The position numbers and the translations under genes were made by a program. 64,000 nucleotides of DNA from Glycine soja (taxonomy: Eukaryota; Streptophyta; Magnoliopsida; Fabales; Fabaceae): the NCBI RefSeq assembly GCF_004193775.1, contig NC_041005.1, positions 5,272,501 to 5,336,500 on the forward strand, written 5' to 3'. How positions within the stretch are numbered: position 1 is the stretch's first letter; the number at the start of each line of letters is the position of its first letter. This document shows positions 48,372-60,152 of the stretch, one piece after another. A model generated the notes under the pieces. It was not told the origin of the DNA. It did no database searches and saw only the letters and a program-made list of their open reading frames with translations.

Positions 48372-51300
48372 ATGTCTTTGTCTCCTCAGGTTGGATACTT
48401 GGTTCCACTAAATCGAAATTTTAAGGAAGAAGCTTCAGTTCCCAAGTTTGCTGTCTCAGATGGCATAAACGTTATTGGGCGTAACAACATTCCTGTCCCC
48501 GACAAGAGGCTTAGCCGCAAACACCTTACTTTAACTGCTTCTCCCAATGGCTCGGCTAGTTTGCTCGTCGTATTAACCGTTGCACCTTACCACTCACTCC
48601 TTCTTCACTTTCTTTCTTTCTCAATTTGTGATTTCCTTCTTCTTTGTTAATGTTAGGAGGGGACGAACCCAATTGTTGTTAATTCTGGGAATAAGAGAAG
48701 GAAGCTGAATCCTAAAGAAGAAGCTACCATTTGCAATGGTGATATAATCGAGCTTATTCCCGGTCACCATCTTTTCAAATATCAGGTGTTGGGTGGTGAT
48801 GGAAAATCTTCAACTTGTAGAAACAACGAAGCTCAATCATCATTCAAAAACAAAGCTTCAGGCAGGAGTTCCCAGGTATTCAATTGCTCAGTTCATGGTT
48901 GTACATTTTACATTTGTGTTCATGCAATAAGTAATAACCATCTGTCTTTGCGTCCATTAAGCTAATTTTACTTGCAAGTTGCATTTTTTTTGTGTGTGTG
49001 TGTGTGTGAAATGAATTGTTTTGTTTTGTGTGAAAACTGCAGGATAAGGTTGAAACAAGCAGCCAGAAACAAGGAAGGAATGCAGACGCACGGAAGTCGT
49101 CGGGTGAAGACAATAGTGTGGAGGCCATTCGTAATTTCCATGTCCCTAGTGACCAAATACCTTCCACTTTTCGACTTTTGCACGTGCAAGGGTTACCACC
49201 TTGGGCAAATACTTCTTGTGTTTCTATAGGTGATGTTATTCAGGTAGGTATTAGTGATTATATTCTAGATTTTAACTTATTCAGTTCTTGCTGATTTTTA
49301 ACTATAAAGCTAAGGCAATTGTTTTTGTCCTTCATGGTAAACCTTGAATGAATGTTTCGGTTGAAATAATTTTGCAATGCTTCAAAGTTCAAAAGAAATC
49401 TTTACTTCTTCAATCATTGGATCTAGAATAACTTTGCACAAAATATAAATTGACTTGTAGAATTATACTTAACTAGAAAAACTGGAACTACTCATTGATT
49501 TTTTTTAATGCTTATCACTGATAGGGAGATATTAAAGTTGCTATTCTTTCAAACTACATGGTAGACATTGATTGGTTGGTTCCTGGTGAGTTATTTTGTT
49601 TGGATTTTCCGATTTCTCTTTGTTTCTTCCTTTATGTTTTCCCCTAATTTTACCTGTTTGCAGTCTGACTTTCATTTTTGTCCTTGACACTACTGAGATT
49701 CTGCACTGATTTAAAAATATTCTGACATTAATCTTTCCTTGTCATATTTTGAAATTGCTGGGAACTTTTGTGCTGTTAATTCTTTTTCTTTCAGCCCCTT
49801 CCCTTTTTTCCATTGAAATAGGGCATGCTCTGCCTTTCTTATAAAGAGTATTACATTATTACCTTCCGTATTAACATATCCAAAAGGAGAAATCCAACCA
49901 TCTATTTCTCAATAATGCACCACCATAGGCTGCTGGCATGTCTGGTGTTCTAAAATTTGTGCTTACATGAATACATTTGATTGAATTTTTTCATTGTTGA
50001 TCTCATTCTATTTTCTCCCTTTCTATGTTTTCTGCTGTAGCATGTCCTGCACTTTCAAAAGTGCCCCATGTGCTAGTTATTCATGGAGAAAGTGATGGGA
50101 GGGTGGATTACATAAAGGTTTGTCTCAGATCTAATCTTTTTGCAAGATTGAATATGTAAAAATGGTTGAATGAATGAATATTAACTTGCTACTTATGATT
50201 GTTAGAGAAGCAAACCTGCAAACTGGATTCTGCACAAACCATCATTGCCAATTTCCTTTGGGACACATCATTCAAAGGCTATGATGCTTATATATCCTCA
50301 AGGAGTGAGAGTCATTGTGCATACAGCGAACTTAATTTATGTAGATTGGAACAATAAAAGCCAAGGTTTGTGGATGCAAGATTTTCCATGGAAAGATCAA
50401 AATAGTCTGAGCAAGGGATCTGGATTTGAAAATGACCTGGTTGAATATCTCAGTGTGTTGAAGGTAATGATGTATACTGTTCTTTTATATATAGAGAAAT
50501 GAATAAACAATGTCAAGTTGATATGATTAAATTAGCACTCAATAGTTCCTGAAAAACCTAGTTGAAGTAACTTGTCCCCAATTACTAGGCAGTTGGATTA
50601 TTCTAGAAAATTCACTTGCTAAAAATTTTGAACTTAGATTACTGTAAAAACTTATATGGCCATAATGGCCTGTGAATGCTAAATAATTGCCAACAGATGT
50701 TGATATTGATGTTATCAATTGACTGGATATTATCATTAGTGTTGCTACTATAACTATCCATATTATGCATATTATCATTGTTTATTTGGTGGTGCAGTGG
50801 CCAGAATTCTCAGTTAACCTTCCATTCCTTGGAAGCGTCAGTATATGTCCATCTTTCTTCAGGAAGTTTGATTATAGTGATGCAAGGGTATTTTCCCATT
50901 AATTGTTCTTAAATTATTTCCTTTGTTATTAATTATTATGATTATTTGTTATGTTGTAAAATTGTAACATTGTTAGATAAGCTGTACATTGGGATATATA
51001 ATGCTGTTTGCATTATATTCAGGTTAGATTAATTGCATCTGTACCTGGATATCATTCTGGTTCTAGTTTGAAAAAGTGGGGACATATGAAGCTGCGATCT
51101 CTGCTCCAGGAGTGTACTTTTGATGAAGAGTTTAAGAAATCTCCACTTGTTTATCAGGTACAGTTGGGCTCTGGGTTAGGTTCCATTATACTCTTGGCAC
51201 AATTGGTTCATGTTAATCTTAACTTATAACTCCAGTATTAAATGAAAAAGTTAATGCTAAAGTATCTCACTATTGTTATATTTTCTTTAATTAATTGTCT

Positions 51301-53566
51301 TCAACTTATGGTAGTAAAGTTTTGACTAGAATGTATCTTTTTGTGAAAGATTTTAGAACTTTGCAGTATCTATCATTTACAATTTTGCTGATATACTTTG
51401 CTTATCTCTATGCAGTTCTCTTCTCTTGGCTCTTTGGATGAAAAATGGATGACTGAGCTGGCATCATCAATGTCAGCAGGTCTCTCTGAAGACAAAACAC
51501 CCCTTGGTATGGGGGAGCCTCAAATCATATGGCCTACTGTAGAAGATGTCAGATGCTCTTTAGAGGTAAAGTATGTAGATGTCGGGGATGTATTTTTTAC
51601 TTTTCTAGAAAAAAAGAAAATTACCTTTGGTTTGCATAATTGCATTTCATGTTCAATTTCAATTTATACATGAGTGAAAAGTCTGAACATTTTAGTTTGG
51701 TGTTCTACATGAAAAATGAAAGGCGAGCTCAAAAGTTATAATTATTAGAAATTATGGTACAATATAGGAAATTGCCAATGCTTTTTAAATGATAATAATA
51801 GTTATATATAATAAGTCCATTAATGTAAATGTATGTCATATGAGTAGTATGGGACAGGGCAAATAGCATAAAACCCAGACCCTTGTAGATATTTCCTGAG
51901 GTACTTGTTGGTTTTGGGACCAATGTTTTTCCTTTTCTACTTTCACCAGAGGTATCTTTTGGCACTAACTGATAAATATTACAAACAAGTGTTTCTTGCC
52001 AGTGTAAAAAAGTAGTTTATTGGCAAGAATGATTATTTAAGTTTATTTCTGACTATAATCCTTATTTCTTTTCTTCTCTCATTCTTACTAGTGTCAACTT
52101 TTGTTTTATATTGTTTTATCTTTTCTTTTTTTCTTCTGTAGGGCTATGCTGCTGGAAATGCAGTTCCAAGTCCTCTGAAGAATGTGGAGAAAACATTTTT
52201 GAAGAAGTATTGGGCAAAATGGAAAGCAGACCATACTGGACGCTGGTAAGTATATCTCGTCGTACAATGGATGCTACCCGCTTTAGCTTATCAATTATTT
52301 TAAATTTTTAGCACTCAATTTGTTCACATTCTCTTGGAATTATAATAATTATACAATATTTTTATGCAACCCATTGGTTGAATTTGAATCAAGAAATTGA
52401 TTGCTTTTATGAGGAAGTTTGCTTTACTGTTTGTGGTACAATCTCTTCTCCTTTCCATGGCTAGTTTGTCTCACCAATTATACCTATGTGCTATGTTTCA
52501 GCCGTGCTATGCCACATATAAAGACTTTTGCTCGTTACAAAAATCAGAGTCTTGCGTAAGAGCTCCGTCAGACCTATTATATGCATTTCAACTTTTTATG
52601 TTTGTTGAATTTTTTGGTCATGCATTGCACTGCTGAAGTCATACTATAGATGGTTAACTGGAAATACCTTTTTCCCAAATAGTTGGTTCTTGTTAACCTC
52701 GGCAAATCTTAGCAAAGCTGCCTGGGGAGCTCTCCAGAAGAATAATACTCAGTTGATGATTCGTTCATATGAGGTATGTCATGTTATCTAACTGTTGGTA
52801 TTCTTATCTGACAGCTCAAACCCAAGAATTGGGTGAGTTTCATGATTTTCAAACCTTGCCTAATGACATGCAAGAATCTAAAGATGCTTAGGAAAGTGTT
52901 TTCTCTGATTATTGTTAATTTTTTCTTATTATACTTGGGGCATTTTCAGTCAAATACATTTTATCCTGTTCTCCAAAGGTTGCACTGAAAAATATTTATA
53001 TACACATTTCATTACAGCTGGGAGTACTATTTTTACCATCATTATTCAAACGACACGAATCTGTATTTTCCTGTACCAGTAATGTTACAGTATCTGAGGT
53101 AGCATACACATCCTTGCTCTTTGGTGGTTTTTATGCTTGACAAGTTGACATGATTTAACTTAAAAGTGTTGAGGGAGAAGGAAGGACCTTCTGGTCACCT
53201 CCCAAACCATTGGAATGGGAAAAGAGACTGATGCTAACAAACTAAGAATTGCAGGATAAATGCCCAGCCCGAGAATCTTCTGAGATGAAGAAAACAAAAC
53301 TAGTAACCCTGACTGGGATTAAAAAGGAGAGTATGCATTCATCATCTGAAGTTATTATCCCTTTACCTTTGCCTTACGAGCTCCCTCCCCTGCCTTATTC
53401 TTCCCAAGGTCGTGACCTGTCACTCACTTTTTTTCTCGTATGTCTAAGTGGCATGACTCTTGTTACATGTCTTCTAATATTGTTTCCCTCTGCAGATATC
53501 CCCTGGTCTTGGGACCGGCAATATAACAAGAAAGATGTCTATGGTCATGTTTGGCCACGGATGTGA
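48372..53566 (+). CDS. TDP1: Tyrosyl-DNA phosphodiesterase 1 with FHA-like N-terminus
   Basis: Fifteen exons: 48372-48569, 48657-48875, 49043-49243, 49525-49585, 50041-50117, 50206-50463, 50798-50887, 51023-51157, 51416-51565, 52142-52245, 52502-52555, 52683-52773, 53018-53098, 53255-53408 and 53496-53566. All are GT-AG and the frame is kept throughout, giving 647 residues. Residues ~1-120 look like an FHA fold ([20 protein letters not shown], then a [17 protein letters not shown] block). The phospholipase D-type catalytic core has both HKD motifs: [10 protein letters not shown] (His274, Lys276) and PHIKTFARY (His503, Lys505), followed by [11 protein letters not shown]. It ends [26 protein letters not shown]1 hydrolyses the bond between a topoisomerase I tyrosine and a DNA 3' end, releasing stalled complexes in the nucleus. 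The FHA region may bind phosphothreonine partners (inference). The ATG at 48372 is the first in frame; both active sites are intact. Confidence 0.93.
48990..49008. repeat. (TG)n microsatellite in TDP1 intron 2
   Basis: About nine TG repeats just upstream of the exon 3 acceptor (49042), so length changes could touch the branch-point region. Confidence 0.85.
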
Positions 53567-55678
53567 GCATATCAAATGACATGATTGTTTCTGCAACCAA
53601 GTTTGCCTGTGCATGTATATATGTGTTTTACATGGGACAAAGGTGTCTTGTTTTCATTCCATACGTTTTGTCAGAAAAATCAGGCTTAACTTTTGTTTTG
53701 GAGTAAAATATACCAAAAGATTAAATGTTATTTCTTTTGATTCAAGAGGATTAAGTTTGTTTCAAATTATTTTTCATTCAAAGATATTGAAACCTACTTT
53801 GGTAGATTCAAAGCCTTGTTCCCTAATTTGTACTGCATGAAGCTTTCCGTTGTTCCTTTAATATCCTTTGTTATATAATATTATGTGCATATTTTATATC
53901 ATTATATTATTTAAAAGTTATTTCTAATATGTAAAGGTCTATGGATTATCTCATTTATCTCATTAAAGGTAATATAATAAAATATCAATCTATATTAATT
54001 CATATATATTTATATATGAATTAATTCATAACGTAAACTAGTCAAGAGCTCTGAATCAGTAAAAGTGCTTCATTCCCCTGAAAGATGACAGACATATCGA
54101 GATTGGCACACAGATATAAATCAAATTGAATTACGTCATCCGAGTGAAAGACAATTCCACAGTTTGACGGTTTTAAAGCAAGAAGCAAGTGGAAAAACGG
54201 CTTGTTACAGTGAATCCCAAAGTAGGCATATCGAGCAAAAAGCACTTACTTTCTTTTAGATGCTAAAAATCTATTTATTTATACGTCATCTATTAATTAA
54301 TATAAAAAATTAGAATATCTATCTGTATATTTATTTAAATAGATAGATATAATTTAAAGTTAATATACAATAATTTTATGAGAAAAGTTATTCAATTGTC
54401 TTTTAATAAAGTATAGTTTTGTCCGAAGTAACTCAAATTTGAGAGATACAAAAATCTTTAAGTTAATTAATGATGAAATTGCATTTTGAATGCTAAAGTG
54501 TTGTTGCATTTCTATTTTCTTTATGGGTTTTTGCAGGAAATTCGTCACAGTTCATCATAGTTTCCTCTGTTATGAAAAATGAGATTCATTTCTTTATTGC
54601 TCATGATATTTTATGTTGTCTTTTTCCAAGATGCTAGATTTAAAATTGTTGTTTTCTCCTCTACTTGTTAGGTTTAGTGTTTGTATTGGAACACCTGCAT
54701 GTTTGATTAGCAAATTTCGAGGAAATAAAAATTTCTTTTAATCTTTTGGAAGTAACTATTGAAATAATATGACCTCTACGAGAAATCACAAATAAATTAA
54801 ATTTTGGGTGCATAGCTATATATGTTAAAAATGCATTACAAACTCTTCACAAGCTATCGATTAATAAACCTCTTTTTTGCTATCATAGCTCTTCACTATC
54901 ATTTATCTGTTTGGCTTCATGTAAATGCTCTTGCTGCATGCATTTGCTGAAATTTTGGCATAATATAGTTTGAAAGCAATTAATGATTTTTTTTTAAACT
55001 TCCTTATGGTTTTAGCAAATTGTCAAGTATGGTTGATTGGATAAACTAAGTCACTTTTATAAACTAATTACCAGTCTGCGACTGTTTTTAAACATGCATT
55101 TTATCAAAGTGGAGCGTTGACCAATTAAAATCACTAGTTTGACTAGCATGATTCGTGTCACATAAGTTTTTTTCATTTATTTTTTTTTTGTTAAATATTA
55201 AATGGATTGGCCAGCGTCTATATGGAAAACCCTTTATGATTAGCATTTTCCATGCGACAAATTAACAACCAATTCAAATAGCCTTGTACTCAACGAAACA
55301 GAATTATAGAATAATAATAACGATCTCTCTTCAAAACATTTGTGTTTTTCTCTTCTCTTTTCTCCTTTTATTAATCGTTGACTAATTATACCTCTTGAGT
55401 TATTGCTGAGGAAGATAAAGAATGAAAAAAAAAAGTAAAATAAAACAGACCTTACCGTTATGCTGCAGCTGCCCTCATATATATCACAATCACATTGTAT
55501 AAAAGCAAATAAACTTTTACAAGTGTTTGTACTTATTTGTTCATATTAAATCTTATATCCATGTCCTTCTGCATTCTTAACAAAATACGCCACATCCAAT
55601 GGGCAAACTAAAAACAAGAACATAAATACAAGAAAAGTGAGCACACATGCAATATATATAGATGAAGTAATATAAAGT
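53567..55678. other. TDP1 3' flank and spacer
   Basis: The first ~300 bp are probably TDP1 3' untranslated region. At 53994-54025 lies a near-perfect 32-bp A/T palindrome (ATTAATTCATATATA and its complement). Beyond that it is AT-rich spacer with no gene supported. Confidence 0.5.
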
Positions 55679-56714
55679 GAGGGTTCCCATCAAAGCTGGT
55701 GGCAGCACACCGGTTTGCTCATGAACTGCCTTAAAAAGGAGTGGCAACATCTTGTACACACCAGCAACCTCCTTAATGCCACCATTAGTCCAAAATACTA
55801 ATCTTTGGCTCAAGTCCACGAATTGATACATGGGTGTCATAAGAAACAATAATTTTCTCATACCCTTCAAATTTCCATGGTGTTACGGTAATGAAAAAAA
55901 TATGATACATGCTTTTTCTCCTCTTAGGTTTCATCGTTGACAATGATATATAATACAAATACAGCTAATATGTACAGTAAATCAATAGAAAGAATGATGA
56001 TAAAGACTTTTCCTTTTTAGGTTTCATCGTCGACAATGATAAATAGTACGTATATAGCTAACATTTCTAAAGTATATACACAATTTTCAACGTCATATTC
56101 TGAATTCTGAAGTAAGCTAATTAGCTATTTTGCTTAATTATTTTTTTGTTGAGTTTGATTGTTTATCTTAATTATTTTTGTTCAGTTTGATCATTCAATC
56201 TATTTAATATTGATATTATTAATCAATTAAAAACGAACTTTTTTGTTTTAATTTTCTCACTTTTTCTTTCATTTTATTTTTAACAAAACAATTCATTTTT
56301 AAATAATTAGCAACATCAATCTTAAATGAAATGAACGACTAAATAAAATAAAATAAATTAACAAATTAAAATTTTTGAATAATAAAAAATCAAATTGAAA
56401 ATAAAAGATAATTTCTCTTATTAGTGAACACAAACTGAGTAATACGATGTATTAAATTGTAAAATTAAGAAGAAAGAATCTAACCTTGGTTTCATACTCA
56501 ACACTCTGCTTTGCTGAGGAATTGGCCTCTGCCACCACAGCCTCAAACACCTTAACCTCATGGCCTGAACTTCGAAGGTGTAGTTGACCGGAGAGAGGTC
56601 GAAGACGGTGCATGAGTGGCCTGAGAGAACCCATGCTTTCTTTGCAAGCTTTATGTCTGTGATTCCAACCCCAGTGATCACAAGGTATTCGGAAGCGTTT
56701 GCTACCCTGTACAT
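55679..56714 (-). pseudogene. Flotillin-like pseudogene, three retained pieces
   Basis: On the - strand, 56714-56559 encodes an intact flotillin N-terminus of 52 residues ([20 protein letters not shown] ... [12 protein letters not shown]). It is joined out of frame to a middle coiled-coil piece ([13 protein letters not shown], 56559-56520) and then an SVEYETK piece ending near 56486, where homology stops. Homology resumes near 55823 with IRGLEPKISI, then after a one-base shift WTNGG, EVAGVYKMLPLLFKAVHEQ and LPPALMGTL, ending near 55679. The SPFH domain core and most of the coiled coil are gone and the frame is broken at least three times, so no functional flotillin can be made. Plant flotillin-like proteins mark membrane microdomains; some act in rhizobial infection of legumes. 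Confidence 0.85.
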
Positions 56715-59208
56715 GTTTATGCTTCTGCCACACTCAAGTTCGACTTGTGATAATTAAAAGCTATAGGCAAGATACACGAATGACAAGTGTGGGTTTACAC
56801 TTTACACACACATATATATACATATATGTAACAATGCTCATTTGTTACAAATAAAATAAAATATAAAATGAGAATACTACTAGCTAGCCAGGCTGACACT
56901 TTCCTAACAAGCATACATGCAAAGAAGGGAATGAATAAGTTTTTTATAAAAGTTGTACCCATACATATGATTAATTTATGGAAGAAACAAATACAGACCG
57001 ATATGCTACCAGATGTGATAATATATATATATATATAAAAGAAAATGCAATGAGATGAAAGAGAAAATCGACATAGGTTTATGATATTTTTTTGTTATTA
57101 TATGTTTATAATAACCCTTGATGAAAATATGTAATACCTAATAAGTGTTTTTTTAAAATAAGAAATTAACAGCTAATTAAATATTGTTATGCATTTTTAT
57201 TCTTTTTAGACTTAGCATAGCAACAATTTTTTTGGTATTATGCAAATACTTATTTTAGATTAGTTTTAAAGAAGTTTCTTTCTTAAAAGTTATATAAAAA
57301 TATTTAATATGTAAATAAGTCATAACAAATAATATTAATGCAGTCAATTATGTTTCTCCTAAAAATTGGTTAGTTACTTCTCATTTTGTTCCTAGGATTC
57401 TTCATATTTGTAAGCCATTTATGACACCCGAGAAGAGGGTAGAGGTCGTGCAGCTGCTCGGTTTTGAACAAGGAATTGATGGAGACTTTGAACTTGTTCT
57501 TTTCCTGACTTCTCTTAATTAAAAAATAAGATCCTGTGAAGTAGAAATCATTTTTATTTTACTATAAATATTGAATTGTAAGTTTATTGTCTTCCATAAA
57601 GATTGATCATTATTTATAAAAATTACTAAAAATCGGTCATTTACTAAAATATCATCGGGAAATTGCCTGATACTTTCCTGGCTTTCACTGCTTAATTTCG
57701 TCAAAATATATCTTGAATTGGATAGCTACGAAAATAAGATATATGCTTGAAATGACGATCAGTCAATTACTTATCTATTGTGAAATTTTCGATCCCCACG
57801 AAGTGCCAGGGAAGCAACAAAAATGGGTATAGCCGTATAGGCTCTATTACCATATTATATTTCTTCCTAAATCAATTAACATTATTGAAGTTTTCAAGTA
57901 TTTTATAGACTTCTGTAAAAAAAAAAAAAAGAAGAGTATGTTAATAGAGATCACTTAAACTCATGGCATTAGTGTCGAGAGCTTAATTTCCAAACATAGC
58001 AAACGGACCATGTTTAAGGTTAAGTAAATCAAATCGCAATCTCCCTAAAATGATGTTGTTTTACGGTTTTTTTATATATGGTTATTTTAAAATAAAAAAA
58101 TCTTTAAAATTAATTAGCCTGCTTCCGGACGTTATTAGCCAAAAATTATTAGATAAATTTATTTCAACACAAGTTTGAGTCCAATATGTTTAATGGATGA
58201 ATTAAATAAGCAGAGGTCAACTAATCCTAAACTTAAATACTGCTGCACTAATCCAATAAACTAATTAATTGTTTCCAATTAGCTCTAGAAAAGTGATTAC
58301 AATTAGATATATACCTGGTAGTACGTTTCGATAATTTTCAGTGGCCCTTCAGCTGAATTAGGGAGTACGTGCCCTCAAGTTGAATGTTAGAGAGTTGTTG
58401 ATGTCTCTTAAACAATCTTCAAGTTGAAAGTGAAGCAAGAGCGACTGTCTACTAAGCAAATTAATTATTAATCATCAATGATATGGATAAAAAAATTAAA
58501 AATAAGACAAATGTTAATCACTAACATAAAACTACTCTGTCCCATAGTGAGAGTGGAGTTCCAAGCGACCATTTTCTGCCCAGCTTTCTTTCCTTTTGTG
58601 AAAGCATATGACATAGTTAATTAAGAAATTAAATGGAATTTTTTTAAAATATATAAAATTATATTATTCATGATTTTTTTTACATTCTCATATAATTTTT
58701 ACAATAAATATTTTCTTCTCTTTAATTAATGATGTAAAAATAGTTGTTAGCATAGAACAAGAAATAATTACTTATTTTGAACTGTAACTCACGACAATCA
58801 GAAACTCCAACCTAATAATAATGAGAAACGCGAGTTGTATTCCAAGTCTTTATTTTCTGCGTTACGTTTCCTGAACATGTTGAATACTAATAGTTAGCCA
58901 ATTGGTTTGAGAAGAGAACAAAAGAAAAATCGATTGTTTATAGGTTGTTCGGGGATTATTGGTCTTTAAGAAGATACAAAAACTCTAGAAAGGTTGAAAT
59001 TTTCAGAATCTGCTCACGATACCCTTCATTGTCTCCATTTTTTATTTTATTTTCTTTTTTTGTCTTTTGTTCGCTCCGTTTAGTTTGAGATGAGTTTCCG
59101 AGGTATTGCCAATTGGTTCTGTTCGTCAATTCTTTGATACTTTTGACCAATGCATTTATATATAGTTTTACGGAATGATATTGATATAGATTTGCTACAC
59201 AATTATTC

Positions 59209-59229
59209 ACACACACACACACACACACA
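59209..59229. repeat. (CA)n microsatellite
   Basis: About ten CA dinucleotides followed by an A-run. Confidence 0.9.
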
Positions 59230-60133
59230 AAAAAAGCAAATCATTTTTTGGCCTTCTCAAATGTTAGGCTGAATTTATTTATTTTTCAACGGATCATTCT
59301 ATTAGAAATGTCCAACGGACGCTTACACAGGATGCTAACAAGAGTGTTACAACAATGCACTAAACCTTCTATTCGCAAACCTTTTAACCTGTGTTTTGTG
59401 GATTGCAGTGAGATCTAACCTCTATTCATAGTAAGAATTATGAATCTTATATTATTACGAAATTCAAAAATTTTAATGCTATTATAATTGTATTTCGAAA
59501 TATGTATTATGGACTAACTTTTGAATTTACTGTATAACTCCGGAACACCTATTCCGGATAACAAAACAAAACTTAGGAATTTTTTAATTTGGATATTATA
59601 TAGCACTTAATGTATTACGGATTTATCAATCTATACCTAATCAACTACAATATGGAACGGTCTTTCCAGAAATACCAAATGACAAAAGGAAAAATACTTT
59701 TTCGAGGAGGGGAGACAACCAGGAGGACAAGGGGATATGAGACAAGTCATGAGGGTATTTTTGTTCTTTTGGTCAATTTTAAAGTTTATATGGGGTGCAG
59801 GTTAAAAATGTGGGATAAGGAAGCATGAGCCCACCTAGAGTAGAAACCCATTAAGTGCTTTGGTGGACAATGTCTTAGAGAAAACTACTGTTTCACAAAA
59901 CCACCTATAGTATGGTTACACTACCACATTTATCCGTCAACTTAAGGAATACAGTGACATCCATGGATTTAAATTATGGCCATAAGGTGAAGGTATTTTA
60001 ATTCTTTACAATCACGTTACAACTGCAATTACAATCACATCAATCGTATTTTTTCGCAATGTAAATATTTTTTTACTAACCTGAACCACAACGCAACCAC
60101 AATTGCAATTTAAAATAATGGCGTGTATCATGA

Positions 60134-60152
60134 GGCATGCATGCATGCATGG
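60134..60152. promoter_or_regulatory. Overlapping RY (CATGCA) motifs
   Basis: GGCATGCATGCATGCATGGG contains several overlapping CATGCA/TGCATG cores, the RY element bound by B3-domain regulators of seed genes. No adjacent gene is seen, so function is unproven. Confidence 0.3.

Noticed and set aside
47910..48373. Antisense frames (86 and 68 codons) upstream of TDP1
   Set aside because: They mirror a purine-rich tract and the TDP1 5' leader; no independent coding signal.
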